A DNA stretch of 46,448 bases from Gemmobacter sp964439015 (GTDB taxonomy: Bacteria; Pseudomonadota; Alphaproteobacteria; Rhodobacterales; Rhodobacteraceae), in assembly GCA_964439015.1 (NCBI GenBank), contig CAYTMV010000013.1, positions 1-46,448 of the forward strand. The letters are read 5' to 3'. A program made the translations under genes and the position numbers. The notes under the pieces were generated by a model. The model did not search any database. It was not told the DNA's origin and saw nothing but the letters and a program-made list of their open reading frames with translations. This document shows positions 1 to 10,166 of this stretch, in pieces (the stretch's first letter is position 1; every line of letters begins with the position of its first letter).

Positions 1-224
1 GACAGGCAGGCGGCGGGATGGCCGGGATGGCGACCGTGATGGGCTTGATGCTGGCCGTCATCGCGCTGACCTTTGCCCTGCTGCTGATCGCCACCCCGAT
101 CGAGCGCGCCCTGGGCCGCACCGGCACCATGGTCATCACCCGCCTGCTGGGGATGTTGCTGGCGGCGCTGTCGGTGCAGTTCGTGATCGACGGGGTGCGC
201 GGCACGGGCTTGATCGGCGGCTGA
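1..224 (+). CDS. MarC family integral membrane protein, C-terminal part
   Basis: The reading frame is already open at the window edge, so only about the last 73 residues are present. They form two hydrophobic segments, with a linker ending in RALGRTGTMVITRLLGMLLA and a tail reading QFVIDGVRG. This pattern is typical of the last two transmembrane helices of the MarC/UPF0056 family, whose inner-membrane proteins have six helices and no settled function despite the old name 'multiple antibiotic resistance'. The internal ATG at 18 is not a credible start, because homology to the family begins far upstream. Family assignment is fairly sure; function is not known. Confidence 0.72.
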   Translation, partial: QAGGGMAGMATVMGLMLAVIALTFALLLIATPIERALGRTGTMVITRLLGMLLAALSVQFVIDGVRGTGLIGG

Positions 225-230
225 CCCCGC

Positions 231-260
231 CCCACCTGTGACAAAAGCCCACCTGTGACA
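231..260. repeat. 13-bp tandem direct repeat before the aspartic protease gene
   Basis: CCCACCTGTGACA occurs at 231-243 and again at 248-260, a 17-bp period, in the 49-bp gap between the MarC-family gene and the aspartic protease gene. Two identical boxes could be a duplicated regulator half-site or a simple replication-slippage duplication. The second copy lies close to the ribosome-binding region of the next gene. I cannot assign a binding protein. Confidence 0.5.
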
Positions 261-273
261 GAAGGCCGAGAGA

Positions 274-849
274 ATGATGGACGGCGATACCACAGCAAGG
301 CTGCTCTATCTGTCGCTGCTGCTGGTGGCGGTGGGTGGCTGGGCGCTGGTCGAGTTTCGCCGCAATGGCGGCAAGGCGCTGCGCGGGTTGCTGGCCTGGG
401 GGATGATCGGCTTGGCGCTGGTCGCGGGCTATGGCTTGTGGGGCGACATCCGCAGCCAGCTTGCCCCGATCCAGCAGATCAGTTCGGGGCGGGTCGAGGT
501 GCCGCGCGCCCCGGACGGACATTTCTACCTGACGCTCGCGGTCAACGGCCAGCGCATCCGTTTCATGGCCGATACCGGCGCCAGCGGCGTGGTGCTGGGC
601 CGCGATGTGGCCCGCGATCTGGGCATCGACCCGGAGGGTCTGGCCTATACCGGCCGCGCCGTCACCGCCAATGGCGAGGTGCGCACTGCCTTTGTCCGCC
701 TGCCCGAGATGCGGCTGGGCGATTTTGTCGATCGGGATGTGCCGGCACAGGTCAATTCCGGCCAGATGGACGGCGCGCTGCTGGGCATGGATTATCTGGG
801 GCGTTTCCGCATCCAGATCGACAACCAGCGCATGGTGCTGGAACGCTGA
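274..849 (+). CDS. Retropepsin-like membrane aspartic protease (TIGR02281, clan AA)
   Basis: The protein has 191 residues. It begins with two hydrophobic segments (about residues 9-27 and 37-57), followed by a periplasmic or cytosolic domain. The aspartic-protease signature is FMADTGASGVVLG near residue 95, with the catalytic Asp in D-T-G-A. A second hydrophobic motif, GALLGMDYLGRF, near residue 170 matches the end of the retroviral-type fold. Such proteins carry one catalytic Asp per chain and so should act as dimers. Substrates of the TIGR02281 family are mostly unknown. It stands alone, with the convergent YjdM gene ending 18 bp away. The start could be either of two adjacent ATGs (274 or 277). 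Confidence 0.82.
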   Translation: MMDGDTTARLLYLSLLLVAVGGWALVEFRRNGGKALRGLLAWGMIGLALVAGYGLWGDIRSQLAPIQQISSGRVEVPRAPDGHFYLTLAVNGQRIRFMADTGASGVVLGRDVARDLGIDPEGLAYTGRAVTANGEVRTAFVRLPEMRLGDFVDRDVPAQVNSGQMDGALLGMDYLGRFRIQIDNQRMVLER

Positions 850-866
850 TCGCGCCGGGCCGCGGG

Positions 867-1220
867 TTACTCGGCCACCTTCTTCACGAATTGCGACTTC
901 AGCCCCATCTGGCCGATACCGGGGATCTTGCAGTCAATGTCGTGATCGCCCGAGACCAGCCGGATGCCGCGCACCTTGGTGCCGACCTTGACCACCGCCG
1001 AAGATCCCTTGATCTTCAGATCCTTGATCACCGTCACCGTGTCGCCATCGGCCAGAACATTGCCCACCGCATCGCGCACCTGATCGGCGGCGGCCGGATC
1101 GGCGGCCGGATCGGCGCCGGGCGTCCATTCATGGCCGCATTCAGGGCAGGTCAGCAGCGCATCGGTCTGATAGACATAGATCGAGGCGCATTCGGGGCAT
1201 GGGGGCAAGGTATCGCTCAT
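867..1220 (-). CDS. yjdM: YjdM/PhnA-type zinc-ribbon protein
   Basis: This small protein of 117 residues has an N-terminal zinc ribbon made of two CPEC knuckles about 18 residues apart (CPECASIYVY... TCPECGHEW). After an alanine/aspartate-rich linker comes a C-terminal SH3-like domain reading DGDTVTVIKDLKIKGSSAVV and ending in GLKSQFVKKV. This is the full architecture of the family once named PhnA. That name came from its position beside phosphonate genes in E. coli, but the protein is not a phosphonoacetate hydrolase, and no phosphonate genes lie here. The molecular role is unknown. It is convergent with the protease gene and lies downstream of holC on the same strand. Confidence 0.88.
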   Translation of the reverse strand: MSDTLPPCPECASIYVYQTDALLTCPECGHEWTPGADPAADPAAADQVRDAVGNVLADGDTVTVIKDLKIKGSSAVVKVGTKVRGIRLVSGDHDIDCKIPGIGQMGLKSQFVKKVAE

Positions 1221-1267
1221 GCCCTGCCCTTACGCCTTGCACCATGGTTTGGCCAGAGGCTGCCGCA

Positions 1268-1732
1268 TCAGCCGGCCGCGCGTTCCTGTTTCTTTTCCCA
1301 TCTGCCGGCGGTTTCTGCCCAGTATTGCAGCCCCTGCCCGCCCGCCTGCGCCTGACGCCACAGCGCCCGCGCGCCGTCGACCGCGGCAGGGTCGGCGCCG
1401 TCAAACAGCACCCAGACCCGCTCAAGCCCGGCAGCCTCATCGGCGGTGGCGGTGGTGCCGTCGGTCAGCACCAGCGCCTGCCGCCCCTGCCCCGAAACCT
1501 CGGGCCCGATCAGCACCGGTTGGCGGTCGTCATACGCGCCGCCCGCGATGCCATGCGGCAGAAATCCGTCCTCAGGCCCCAGCCACAGCCGCTGATCCCA
1601 CCACGCGGCCCGGTCGCCCGGACCGCAGCGCAACGCCACCCGCCACCCCTGCGCCAAGGCGCGGGGCAGCAGGTTCAGCGCGGTTTCGCCCGGCCCGCTT
1701 TCGGTGTGGTGATAGAACAGCCAGATCGCCAC
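1268..1732 (-). CDS. holC: DNA polymerase III subunit chi (HolC)
   Basis: At 154 residues this matches the usual length of the chi subunit, which links the clamp loader to single-stranded DNA-binding protein during replication. The N-terminus (IWLFYHHTESGPGETALNLL) and the central PQ-type region (WRVALRCGPGDRAAWWDQRLW... FLPHG) follow the family pattern, as does the C-terminal VWVLFDGADPAAVDGARALWR. It starts with GTG immediately after the TGA of pepA (stop 1735-1733, start 1732-1730), so it is translationally coupled to pepA. The pepA-holC pairing is also known from E. coli, which supports the call. Confidence 0.92.
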   Translation of the reverse strand: MAIWLFYHHTESGPGETALNLLPRALAQGWRVALRCGPGDRAAWWDQRLWLGPEDGFLPHGIAGGAYDDRQPVLIGPEVSGQGRQALVLTDGTTATADEAAGLERVWVLFDGADPAAVDGARALWRQAQAGGQGLQYWAETAGRWEKKQERAAG

Positions 1733-3202
<1,470 letters not shown>

Positions 3203-3269
3203 GGCATCCTCGAAAGACGGGCAATGGCCGCCACGTTAAGCGGGCCGTCGCCGGTTGACCAGATAGCAG

Positions 3270-3298
3270 TTCACCCCGCCCGCCATTCCGGCTAGTGT
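3270..3298 (+). promoter_or_regulatory. Candidate promoter of the lptF operon
   Basis: TTCACC (3270-3275), a 17-bp spacer and TAGTGT (3293-3298) resemble a weak sigma-70-type promoter. The expected start is near 3305, about 65 nt before the proposed lptF GTG. The same TAGNGY form of -10 box recurs before the small-RNA candidate and the invasion-locus-B gene in this window. It rests on pattern matching only. Confidence 0.35.
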
Positions 3299-3371
3299 CG
3301 CGTCAACAAGGCCGGGGCCGTCGCGGATGACCCCGATGGCAGGATGTGGCGACAGGTTCCGGGGCGGCAGG

Positions 3372-4502
3372 GTGGCGCGGTTCGACAGATATATCGTGGC
3401 GAGTCTCCTGTCGCTGTTCGGGTTCTTCTCGCTGGTGCTGGTGGCGGTTTACTGGATCAATCAGGCGGTCGGGCTGTTTGACCGGCTGATCGGCGACGGG
3501 CAGACCGCGCTGGTGTTTCTGGAGTTTTCGGCGCTGGGCCTGCCCAACCTGATCCGGATGGTGCTGCCGGTCTCGGCCTTTGCCGCGGTGGTCTATGCGA
3601 TCAACCGTCTGGCATCGGAGTCCGAGCTGGTGGTGATGCAGGCCACCGGGTTTTCCGCCTTTCGTCTGGCGCGCCCGGTGGCGATCTTCGGGGTGATCGT
3701 GGCGCTGATGATGTTGGCGCTGATGCATTTTCTGGTGCCGATGAGCCGGGCCACCCTGACCGCCCGCACCGCCGAGATCAACGAAAGCGTGACCGCGCGG
3801 TTTCTGGTCGAGGGGCAGTTTCTCAACCCCGCGCCGGGGGTGACGCTGTTCATCCGCGACATCACCCCCGAGGGCGAGTTGCGCGATCTGTTTCTGGCCG
3901 ACCGGCGGGCGGGCGCGCATGACACCTATACCGCCACCCGTGCCTTTCTGGTCCGCCCCGAGGCCAGCGGCGCCGCAGGCCCGCGGCTGGTGATGGTGGA
4001 CGGGATGATTCAGGGGCTTGGCCCCTCGGGACGGCTGACGGTGACGCGCTTTGCCGATTTCACCTATGACCTCTCGGGCCTGATCGCGGCCGACGCGGTA
4101 AACAGGCGCCGGATGGAAGAACTTTCGACGCCACAACTGCTGGCCGCAGACCCCGCACTGCTGGAGGAAACCCACGAAAGCGCCGCCGCCTTTGCCTTCG
4201 AGGCCCAGAACCGCTTTGCCCAGCCGTTTCTGGCCTTGGCTGCGGCTTTGCTGGGCTTTGCGGCGCTGATGCAGGGCGGCTATTCGCGCTTTGGACTGGT
4301 TCGGCAGATCGGTGTGGCCGTCGGGCTGATCATCCTGGTGCAGGGGATCAACACCGCCACCACCGCCTATGCCCAGGACCGGGATGGCGCGGCCCTTTTG
4401 GCCTGGGCGGCGCCGGTCCTCGGCATCCTGATCGCGATCTTGCTGCTGTGGTTCAGCCAGCGCCCCCGGCGCGTCCATGGCGCGCGGAGGGCCTTGGCAT
4501 GA
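3372..4502 (+). CDS. lptF: LPS export ABC transporter permease LptF
   Basis: LptF is one of the two transmembrane subunits of the LptB2FG exporter, which extracts lipopolysaccharide from the inner membrane toward the periplasmic bridge. I place the start at GTG 3372, giving 376 residues beginning V/M-ARFDRYIVASLL. The family normally starts here, and GGCAGG sits just upstream; the in-frame ATG at 3327 would add 15 unconserved residues. The first helix pair (about 10-85) is followed by a periplasmic beta-jellyroll and then by C-terminal helices from about residue 280. The segment LPNLIRMVLPVSAFAAVVYAINRL is the usual coupling region. The stop overlaps the lptG start (ATGA at 4499-4502). Confidence 0.95.
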   Translation: MARFDRYIVASLLSLFGFFSLVLVAVYWINQAVGLFDRLIGDGQTALVFLEFSALGLPNLIRMVLPVSAFAAVVYAINRLASESELVVMQATGFSAFRLARPVAIFGVIVALMMLALMHFLVPMSRATLTARTAEINESVTARFLVEGQFLNPAPGVTLFIRDITPEGELRDLFLADRRAGAHDTYTATRAFLVRPEASGAAGPRLVMVDGMIQGLGPSGRLTVTRFADFTYDLSGLIAADAVNRRRMEELSTPQLLAADPALLEETHESAAAFAFEAQNRFAQPFLALAAALLGFAALMQGGYSRFGLVRQIGVAVGLIILVQGINTATTAYAQDRDGAALLAWAAPVLGILIAILLLWFSQRPRRVHGARRALA

Positions 4503-5590
4503 CGCTCAGCCTCTATATCGCGCGGCGATTCCTGTTCACCTTTCTCAGGGTGTTCGGGGTGTTTTTCGGCGTGCTTTACCTGATCGACATTCTCGAACAG
4601 CTGCGCCGCTTCAAGGAGGCGGGGGGCTTGGGTCTGGCCGCGCGGATGGCGGCGCTGAACGTGCCGGAAAGCCTGTATACCATCCTGCCGCTGGTGATGA
4701 TCCTGTCGGCGATCGCGCTGTTTCTGGGCCTTGCCCGCTCGTCCGAGCTGGTGGTGGTGCGGGCGGCGGGCCGGTCTGGCCTGCGGTTTCTGCTGACGCC
4801 CGTGTGGGTGGCGATGGTGATCGGCCTTGTAGCGGTGGCGGTGCTGAACCCGCTGGTGGCCGCCACCTCCAAGGAATATGCGGCCGCCCGCGCGGCCCTG
4901 GTGCAGGAGGGGGCCTCGGTCCTGTCGATCTCGGACGAGGGACTTTGGCTGCGCCAGGGCGCAGCAGATGGCCAGACGGTGATCCACGCCGATCAGGCCG
5001 GCCCGGACGGGACCGAACTGTTCGGCGTCACCTTCCTGACCTTTGACGCAAACGGTCAGCCGGTCGCGCGGATTGCGGCCAGAAGCGCCGGGCTTGAGGC
5101 CGGCGCCTGGGTCGTGACCGATGCGCGACGCTGGGATCTGACCGCCGCCAATCCCGATGCGACCGTGCAGCAGTCAGGCAGCCTGCGCCTGCCATCCGAG
5201 TTGACGGCCGAGCGGATCCGCGACAGCTTTGGCGAGCCGTCCAGTATCGCGGTCTGGGATCTGCCCGCCTATATCGCCGGGCTGGAGCGCGCGGGATTCA
5301 GCGCCACCGGCTATAAGGTGTGGTTTCAGAACCAGCTGGCGCTGCCGCTGTTTCTGTCGGCGATGGTGCTGGTGGCGGCCGGGTTCACCATGCGCCACAT
5401 GCGCGCGGGCAAGGTGGGCATGATGGTGCTGCTGGCGATCCTGGGCGGGTTTGCGCTGTTCTTCCTGCGCAACTTCGCGCAGGTGCTGGGCGATAACGGC
5501 CAGATCCCGGTGGCAATGGCGGCATGGACTCCGCCGCTGGCTGCGGTATTGCTGGCCATGGGTCTGCTCTTGCATCTGGAGGATGGCTGA
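4499..5590 (+). CDS. lptG: LPS export ABC transporter permease LptG
   Basis: LptG partners LptF in the LPS exporter. The 363-residue protein starts at ATG 4499 (MTLSLYIARRFLFTFLRVFG), inside the stop codon of lptF. The N-terminal two-helix block contains the typical SLYTILPLVMILSAIALFLG stretch and the SSELVVVRAAG coupling motif. A periplasmic domain follows (about 115-250), then four C-terminal helices ending in LLHLEDG. Its TGA overlaps the lptD ATG (TGATG at 5588-5592). The LptB ATPase and LptA/LptC are not in this window. Confidence 0.95.
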   Translation: MTLSLYIARRFLFTFLRVFGVFFGVLYLIDILEQLRRFKEAGGLGLAARMAALNVPESLYTILPLVMILSAIALFLGLARSSELVVVRAAGRSGLRFLLTPVWVAMVIGLVAVAVLNPLVAATSKEYAAARAALVQEGASVLSISDEGLWLRQGAADGQTVIHADQAGPDGTELFGVTFLTFDANGQPVARIAARSAGLEAGAWVVTDARRWDLTAANPDATVQQSGSLRLPSELTAERIRDSFGEPSSIAVWDLPAYIAGLERAGFSATGYKVWFQNQLALPLFLSAMVLVAAGFTMRHMRAGKVGMMVLLAILGGFALFFLRNFAQVLGDNGQIPVAMAAWTPPLAAVLLAMGLLLHLEDG

Positions 5591-7806
5591 TGCGCCGCCT
5601 TGCCCGCATTGCACTGATGGCGACAGCCCTGATGCCGGGGCTGGCCGTGGGCGGCTGGGCGCAGGAGGCTGCGGTCACAGCGCCTGCGGCCACGCCGGCC
5701 GCCCCGCCAGCCGGCGCGCCTGTCGACACTCTGGCCCGCCTGACCGCTGACCGCGTCGACGTGGTGGGCCGCGACCTGCTGATCGCCGCGGGCGGGGTCG
5801 AGGTCAGCTATCGCGGCGCGGTCCTGCGCGCAGCCGCGATCCGCTTTGACCGCCGCGCCAACCGGCTGGAGATCACCGGACCGGTCACGCTTCTGGACGG
5901 GACGGGCAATGTGCTGCTGGCCGAGGCCGCGCAACTGTCGGCCGACCTGCGCGAAGGGCTGATGCAATCGGCCCGGATGGTGCTGGACGAACGGCTGCAG
6001 ATCGCGGCGCGCGGCCTCAGCCGGCAGGCCGGGCGTTACACGGTGTTGCAGGACACGGTGGCGTCGTCGTGCAAGGTGTGCCGGCTGGCCCCCCGCCCGC
6101 TGTGGGAGATCCGCGCCAGCCGCGTGATCCATGACCAGCAGGAACGCCAACTGTGGTTTGAAAACGCCCGGCTGGAGATGGGCGGCGTGCCGGTCTTCTG
6201 GCTGCCGCGCCTGCGGATGCCCGACCCGACGCTGGACCGTGCCGCGGGCTTTCTGATGCCCGAGTTGCGGACCACCTCGCAACTTGGGACCGGGCTGAAA
6301 CTGCCGTATTTCCTGCCACTCGGGCCGCATCGTGACCTGACGCTGACGCCCTATCTGACCACCAAGAACGCCCGCACGCTGGAGTTCCGTTATCGACAGG
6401 CCTTTGCCACCGGCGATCTGGACCTGACCGGCGCCCTGACCCGCGACCGGGCGCTGGACGGCGAGACCCGCGGTTACGGCATCCTGACCGGGGCTTTTGC
6501 CATGCCCCGCGATTTCCGCCTGACCTTCGATCTGAGGACGGTGTCCGACCCTGCCTATCTGCTGGATTACGGCATCTCGGACGAGGACCGGATCGTCAGC
6601 CGGATCGAACTGGGCCGCACCCGCCGCAATGAACATGTCTCGGGCCGGCTGACCCATGTGAACTCGATCCGCGAGGGCGAGCGCAACGCCACCCTGCCCT
6701 CGCTGGTGGCCGATGTGACCTGGGCGCGGCGCTTTACCGGCGGGCCTTTCGGGGGCGAGGCGGGCTTTCGGCTGCAAAGCCACAGCCGCTGGCGCAGCTC
6801 GGAAAACCCGCTGGACGGGCCGGATGCCGACAGCATTGCCGATGGCCGCGATACCGGGCGGCTGACGCTGGAACTGGACTGGCGCCGGTCCTTCATCTTC
6901 GGTCCGGGGTTGCTGGTGTCGGGGCTGACACAACTGTCGCTCGACAGCTATGGGATCGAGCAGGACGCCGTCTGGCAGGGCAGCCATCAGCGCGCGGCCC
7001 TTGCCGGCGGGATCGAGTTGCGCTGGCCGCTGGTTGCCAGCGACGCAAGCGGCGGGCGGCAGGTGATCTCGCCCGTGGTGCAACTGGCCGCGGCGCGGCT
7101 GGTAGGCGACGAGTTGCCGAACGAGGATTCGACCCTGGTCGAGTTTGACGAAGGCAACCTGTTCTCGCTGGACCGTTTTGCCGGCGCGGACATGCGCGAG
7201 GATGGCGCCCGGCTGAACGTCGGGCTGGGATGGACCCGCTATGACGCGGCGGGCGGCTCGGTCTCGCTGATGGCGGGGCGGGTGTTCCGCGATGCGGCGC
7301 AACCCTTCCCGGATGCCTCGGGGCTGGCGGGCGAAAGCTCGGACTGGCTGGTGGCGGCGCGGCTGCAGGGGGCGAACGGTCTGGCCTTCACCCATCGGCT
7401 GGTCTTTGACAGCGGGAACGGGATTGACCTGACCAAGGCCGAAGCCCGGCTGGACACGCAGGCGCAACGCTATGGCCTGTCGGCCAGCTGGCTGTGGATG
7501 AAGGCCGACGCCGCCGAAAACCGCCCCGATCCCACCCGCGAGCTGTATCTGGACGGCCGCTATGATCTGGGCGGCGCCTGGGCCCTGCGGGCCGAGGGCC
7601 GCCATGACTTTGAAACCCAGCGCACCAGCCGCGCAGGCCTGGGCCTGACCTTCCGCAATGAATGCCTGGCGGTCGATCTTTCGCTCTCGCGCCGCTTCAC
7701 ATCCTCGACTAGTGTGGAGCCGACGACGGATTTCGGCCTGTCGGTCGATCTTCTGGGTTTTGGCGGCGCGGGCAAGGCGGGACCGGCGCGCACATGCAGC
7801 AGATGA
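5590..7806 (+). CDS. lptD: LPS-assembly outer-membrane protein LptD
   Basis: LptD is the outer-membrane barrel that places LPS on the cell surface with LptE. Starting at ATG 5590 it has 738 residues: a signal peptide ending near GGWAQEAA, an Ala/Pro-rich linker, an OstA/LptA-like jellyroll (about 50-120), and a large C-terminal beta-barrel from about 220. A Cys pair in ASSCKVCRLAPRPLWEIRA and late cysteines (FRNECLAV, RTCSR) are placed where the family forms inter-domain disulfides. An in-frame ATG at 5524 lies inside lptG and would remove a clean signal peptide, so it is rejected. Its folding is expected to depend on the SurA chaperone encoded next. Confidence 0.94.
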   Translation: MRRLARIALMATALMPGLAVGGWAQEAAVTAPAATPAAPPAGAPVDTLARLTADRVDVVGRDLLIAAGGVEVSYRGAVLRAAAIRFDRRANRLEITGPVTLLDGTGNVLLAEAAQLSADLREGLMQSARMVLDERLQIAARGLSRQAGRYTVLQDTVASSCKVCRLAPRPLWEIRASRVIHDQQERQLWFENARLEMGGVPVFWLPRLRMPDPTLDRAAGFLMPELRTTSQLGTGLKLPYFLPLGPHRDLTLTPYLTTKNARTLEFRYRQAFATGDLDLTGALTRDRALDGETRGYGILTGAFAMPRDFRLTFDLRTVSDPAYLLDYGISDEDRIVSRIELGRTRRNEHVSGRLTHVNSIREGERNATLPSLVADVTWARRFTGGPFGGEAGFRLQSHSRWRSSENPLDGPDADSIADGRDTGRLTLELDWRRSFIFGPGLLVSGLTQLSLDSYGIEQDAVWQGSHQRAALAGGIELRWPLVASDASGGRQVISPVVQLAAARLVGDELPNEDSTLVEFDEGNLFSLDRFAGADMREDGARLNVGLGWTRYDAAGGSVSLMAGRVFRDAAQPFPDASGLAGESSDWLVAARLQGANGLAFTHRLVFDSGNGIDLTKAEARLDTQAQRYGLSASWLWMKADAAENRPDPTRELYLDGRYDLGGAWALRAEGRHDFETQRTSRAGLGLTFRNECLAVDLSLSRRFTSSTSVEPTTDFGLSVDLLGFGGAGKAGPARTCSR

Positions 7807-7865
7807 TCCGCCCGACCGTCGGGCCAAAGCCGACCGCCGGCATGACAAGGATGAGACGACCCTCG

Positions 7866-9092
7866 ATGAAGCGCCTGTTCACCCCCCTCCTGATCTCGCT
7901 TTTGCTGGCTGCTCCGGTTTCGGCACAGGATATTCCGATCCCCGCGCCGGGCGGCAATCCGTTCGAGCCGGTGCTGATCGTCAATGACCGGGTGATCTCG
8001 CGCTATGAGTTCGAGCAGCGGGCGCTGTTTCTGACCATCCTGCGCGCGCCGGGCGATCCCGCCAAGGAGGCGATGCGCGCCCTGATCGAAGACCGGCTGC
8101 GCATCGAACAGGCCGAGCGGTTTGATTTCGAGGCCACTGCCGAGGATATCGAAAAGGGCATGGCCGAATTTGCGTCGCGCGCGCAGATGACCACCGAGCA
8201 ATTCGTCGAGGCGCTGGGCCAGGCTGGCGTCGCGGCAGAGACCTTCCGCGATTTCGTGGCCGCCGGCGTGGTCTGGCGCGAGATGGTGCGGGCGAAATAC
8301 GGCATCTTTGCCAATGTCTCCGAGGCCGAGATCGACCGCGCCATCGAGGCCGACACCCGCCGCAAGGCGCTGCGGGTGCTGCTGTCGGAACTGGTGATCC
8401 CCGCCGCCCCGGGCGAAGAATTGCAGGTGCTGGAGCTGGCCCGCCAGATCCGCGCCAACGTCAGCACCGAGGGCGGTTTTGCCGCCGCCGTGGCGCAACA
8501 TTCGGCGGCCGGATCGCGCGACAACGGCGGCCGGCTGGACTGGATGCCGCTGTCGAACCTGCCGCCGGCCGTGGCGCCCTATGTGCTGGCGCTGGCGCCG
8601 GGCGAAGTGTCCGAGCCGCTGGCGGTGCCGGGAGCGGTGGCGCTGTTTCAGCTGCGCGGTCTTGAAGAAATGCCGCCCGAGACGCCGGTCGCGGTCTCGG
8701 TCGATTACACGGCCGTCACGCTGCCCGCGGGCGAGGCGGGCGCGGCGCTGCTGGCGCAGCTGCAGGCGCGGGTGGACATCTGCTCGGATCTCTGGGCGGT
8801 GCTGGGCGAGGAAAATCAGGCGCTTGGCAGTCGCCAGACGCAAGCCATGGCCGAAGTGCCCTCCGATCTGGGCCTAGCCATCGCCCGGCTGGACCAATAC
8901 GAAACCACCGTCGTGCCGCGCGCCGGTCAGCAGGTCTTCGTGCAGCTTTGCCAGCGGACCCCGGTTCCGCCCGAAGGCGGCGCGATCAACCGCGCCAGCG
9001 TCCGCGACACTCTGGTGAACCAGCAACTGGCCGAACGCTCGGACCTGTGGCTGAAGGAGCTGCGCGCCAATGCCATCATCCGCCAGCCCTGA
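7866..9092 (+). CDS. surA: Periplasmic peptidyl-prolyl isomerase/chaperone SurA
   Basis: The protein has 408 residues from ATG 7866 (MKRLFTPLLISLLLAAPVSA gives a clean Sec signal peptide; cleavage near VSA-QD). After it come a SurA N-terminal chaperone domain (VLIVNDRVISRYEFEQRA), then a parvulin/PpiC domain at roughly residues 160-265 (FAAAVAQHSAAGSRDNGG... DWMPLSNLPP). SurA escorts outer-membrane proteins, LptD among them, through the periplasm. ATGs upstream at 7794 and 7842 are in frame; the former overlaps lptD. The C-terminal domain contains two Cys (DICSDLW, QLCQRT), which may form a disulfide. It overlaps pdxA by 23 bp. Confidence 0.9.
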   Translation: MKRLFTPLLISLLLAAPVSAQDIPIPAPGGNPFEPVLIVNDRVISRYEFEQRALFLTILRAPGDPAKEAMRALIEDRLRIEQAERFDFEATAEDIEKGMAEFASRAQMTTEQFVEALGQAGVAAETFRDFVAAGVVWREMVRAKYGIFANVSEAEIDRAIEADTRRKALRVLLSELVIPAAPGEELQVLELARQIRANVSTEGGFAAAVAQHSAAGSRDNGGRLDWMPLSNLPPAVAPYVLALAPGEVSEPLAVPGAVALFQLRGLEEMPPETPVAVSVDYTAVTLPAGEAGAALLAQLQARVDICSDLWAVLGEENQALGSRQTQAMAEVPSDLGLAIARLDQYETTVVPRAGQQVFVQLCQRTPVPPEGGAINRASVRDTLVNQQLAERSDLWLKELRANAIIRQP

Positions 9093-10083
9093 ACGCGGCC
9101 CAAAGCGCGGACCCGTCGCGCTGAGTTGCGGCGACCCGGGCGGCGTCGGGCCGGAACTGGCTGTCGCGGCGCGGGCGATCCTTGGCGCAGACGTGCCCTT
9201 TGCCTGGCTGGGCGACCCGCGCCATCTGCCGCCGGGCACCCGTTGGACTGCGGTGGAGGGCCCTGCCGAGGCCCTGCGGCTGGGACCGGAAACGCTGCCG
9301 GTCTTGGAAATCCCGTTCCCGGCCCCGGCCACACCCGGCGTGATCGACCCGGCCAATGCCGCGGGCGTGATTGCGGCGATCGAACGCGGTGTGCAACTGG
9401 TGCAATCGGGGGCCTGTTCGGCCCTGACCACCGCGCCGATCCACAAGAAGGCGCTGAAGGATGGCGCGGGATTTGCCCATCCCGGCCATACCGAGTTTCT
9501 GGCCCATCTGGCGGGTGTCCAGCATGTGGTGATGATGCTGGCCGCCGAGGCCGCCCACCCCCCCTTGCGGGTGGTGCCGGTGACAATCCACATCGCGCTG
9601 GCCGCGGTGCCGCAGGCCCTGACCGCCGATCTGCTGGAAAAGACGATCCGCATCACCCATGCCGCGCTGATCCGCGATTTCGGCATCCCCGCGCCGCGGC
9701 TGGCGGTGGCCGGGCTGAACCCGCATGCCGGCGAGGGCGGTGCGATGGGGCAGGAGGAGATCACCCTGATCGCGCCCGTGCTGGAGCGGCTGCGCACCGA
9801 AGGGTTGATGCTGACCGGCCCCCTGCCCGCCGACACGATGTTTCACGCCCGCGCGCGCGAAGGCTATGACGTGGCGCTGGCGATGTATCACGATCAGGCG
9901 CTGATCCCGGTCAAGACCGTGGATTTCGACGGGGGCGTGAATGTGACGCTGGGCCTGCCCTTCATCCGCACCTCGCCCGATCATGGCACAGCGGCGGATA
10001 TTGCCGGACAAGGCATCGCGCGACCGGATTCGCTTGTCGCGGCGCTGAAGATGGCGCATCGGATGGCGCAGGCGCGGGGGTGA
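9070..10083 (+). CDS. pdxA: 4-hydroxythreonine-4-phosphate dehydrogenase
   Basis: PdxA oxidises 4-phospho-hydroxy-L-threonine in the DXP-dependent route to pyridoxal phosphate. The 337-residue sequence shows the start motif LSCGDPGGVGPELA, the phosphate/metal segment LTTAPIHKKALK with HPGHTEFLA, and the long conserved C-terminal block MYHDQALIPVKTVDFDGGVN and TSPDHGTAADIAG, whose His residues bind the divalent metal. The ATG at 9070 lies inside surA, in another frame, so translation is probably coupled. Placement after lptD-surA and before rsmA matches the order known in E. coli. Confidence 0.96.
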   Translation: MPSSASPERGPKRGPVALSCGDPGGVGPELAVAARAILGADVPFAWLGDPRHLPPGTRWTAVEGPAEALRLGPETLPVLEIPFPAPATPGVIDPANAAGVIAAIERGVQLVQSGACSALTTAPIHKKALKDGAGFAHPGHTEFLAHLAGVQHVVMMLAAEAAHPPLRVVPVTIHIALAAVPQALTADLLEKTIRITHAALIRDFGIPAPRLAVAGLNPHAGEGGAMGQEEITLIAPVLERLRTEGLMLTGPLPADTMFHARAREGYDVALAMYHDQALIPVKTVDFDGGVNVTLGLPFIRTSPDHGTAADIAGQGIARPDSLVAALKMAHRMAQARG

Positions 10084-10102
10084 CGGCTGGAGGCTGACAG
10101 CG

Positions 10103-10156
10103 CCGGGGGCTGCGCGCCCCCGGACCCCCGCGGGGTATTTGGGTCATGATGAAAGG
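10103..10156 (+). repeat. GC-rich palindromic repeat, copy 1
   Basis: This intergenic element has three parts: a hairpin GGGGGC-loop-GCCCCC, a short palindrome ACCCCCGCGGGGT, and a tail GTATTTGGGTCATGATGAAA. Related copies are at 14178-14201 (half), 15296-15344, 45615-45663 and 45708-45755. It occupies nearly the whole 83-bp gap between pdxA and rsmA, and its tail contains the GAAAGG that serves as the rsmA ribosome-binding site. Confidence 0.85.
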
Positions 10157-10166
10157 GGCCGCGTCA

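Noticed and set aside
867..1220. Phosphonoacetate hydrolase or phosphonate role for the PhnA-named protein
   Set aside because: The zinc-ribbon YjdM family is not the hydrolase of the same name, and no phosphonate genes are present.
5326..7848. An 840-codon minus-strand open frame opposite lptG/lptD
   Set aside because: Same cause: a shadow of high-GC third positions. The plus-strand lptD has a signal peptide, domain motifs and operon overlaps.
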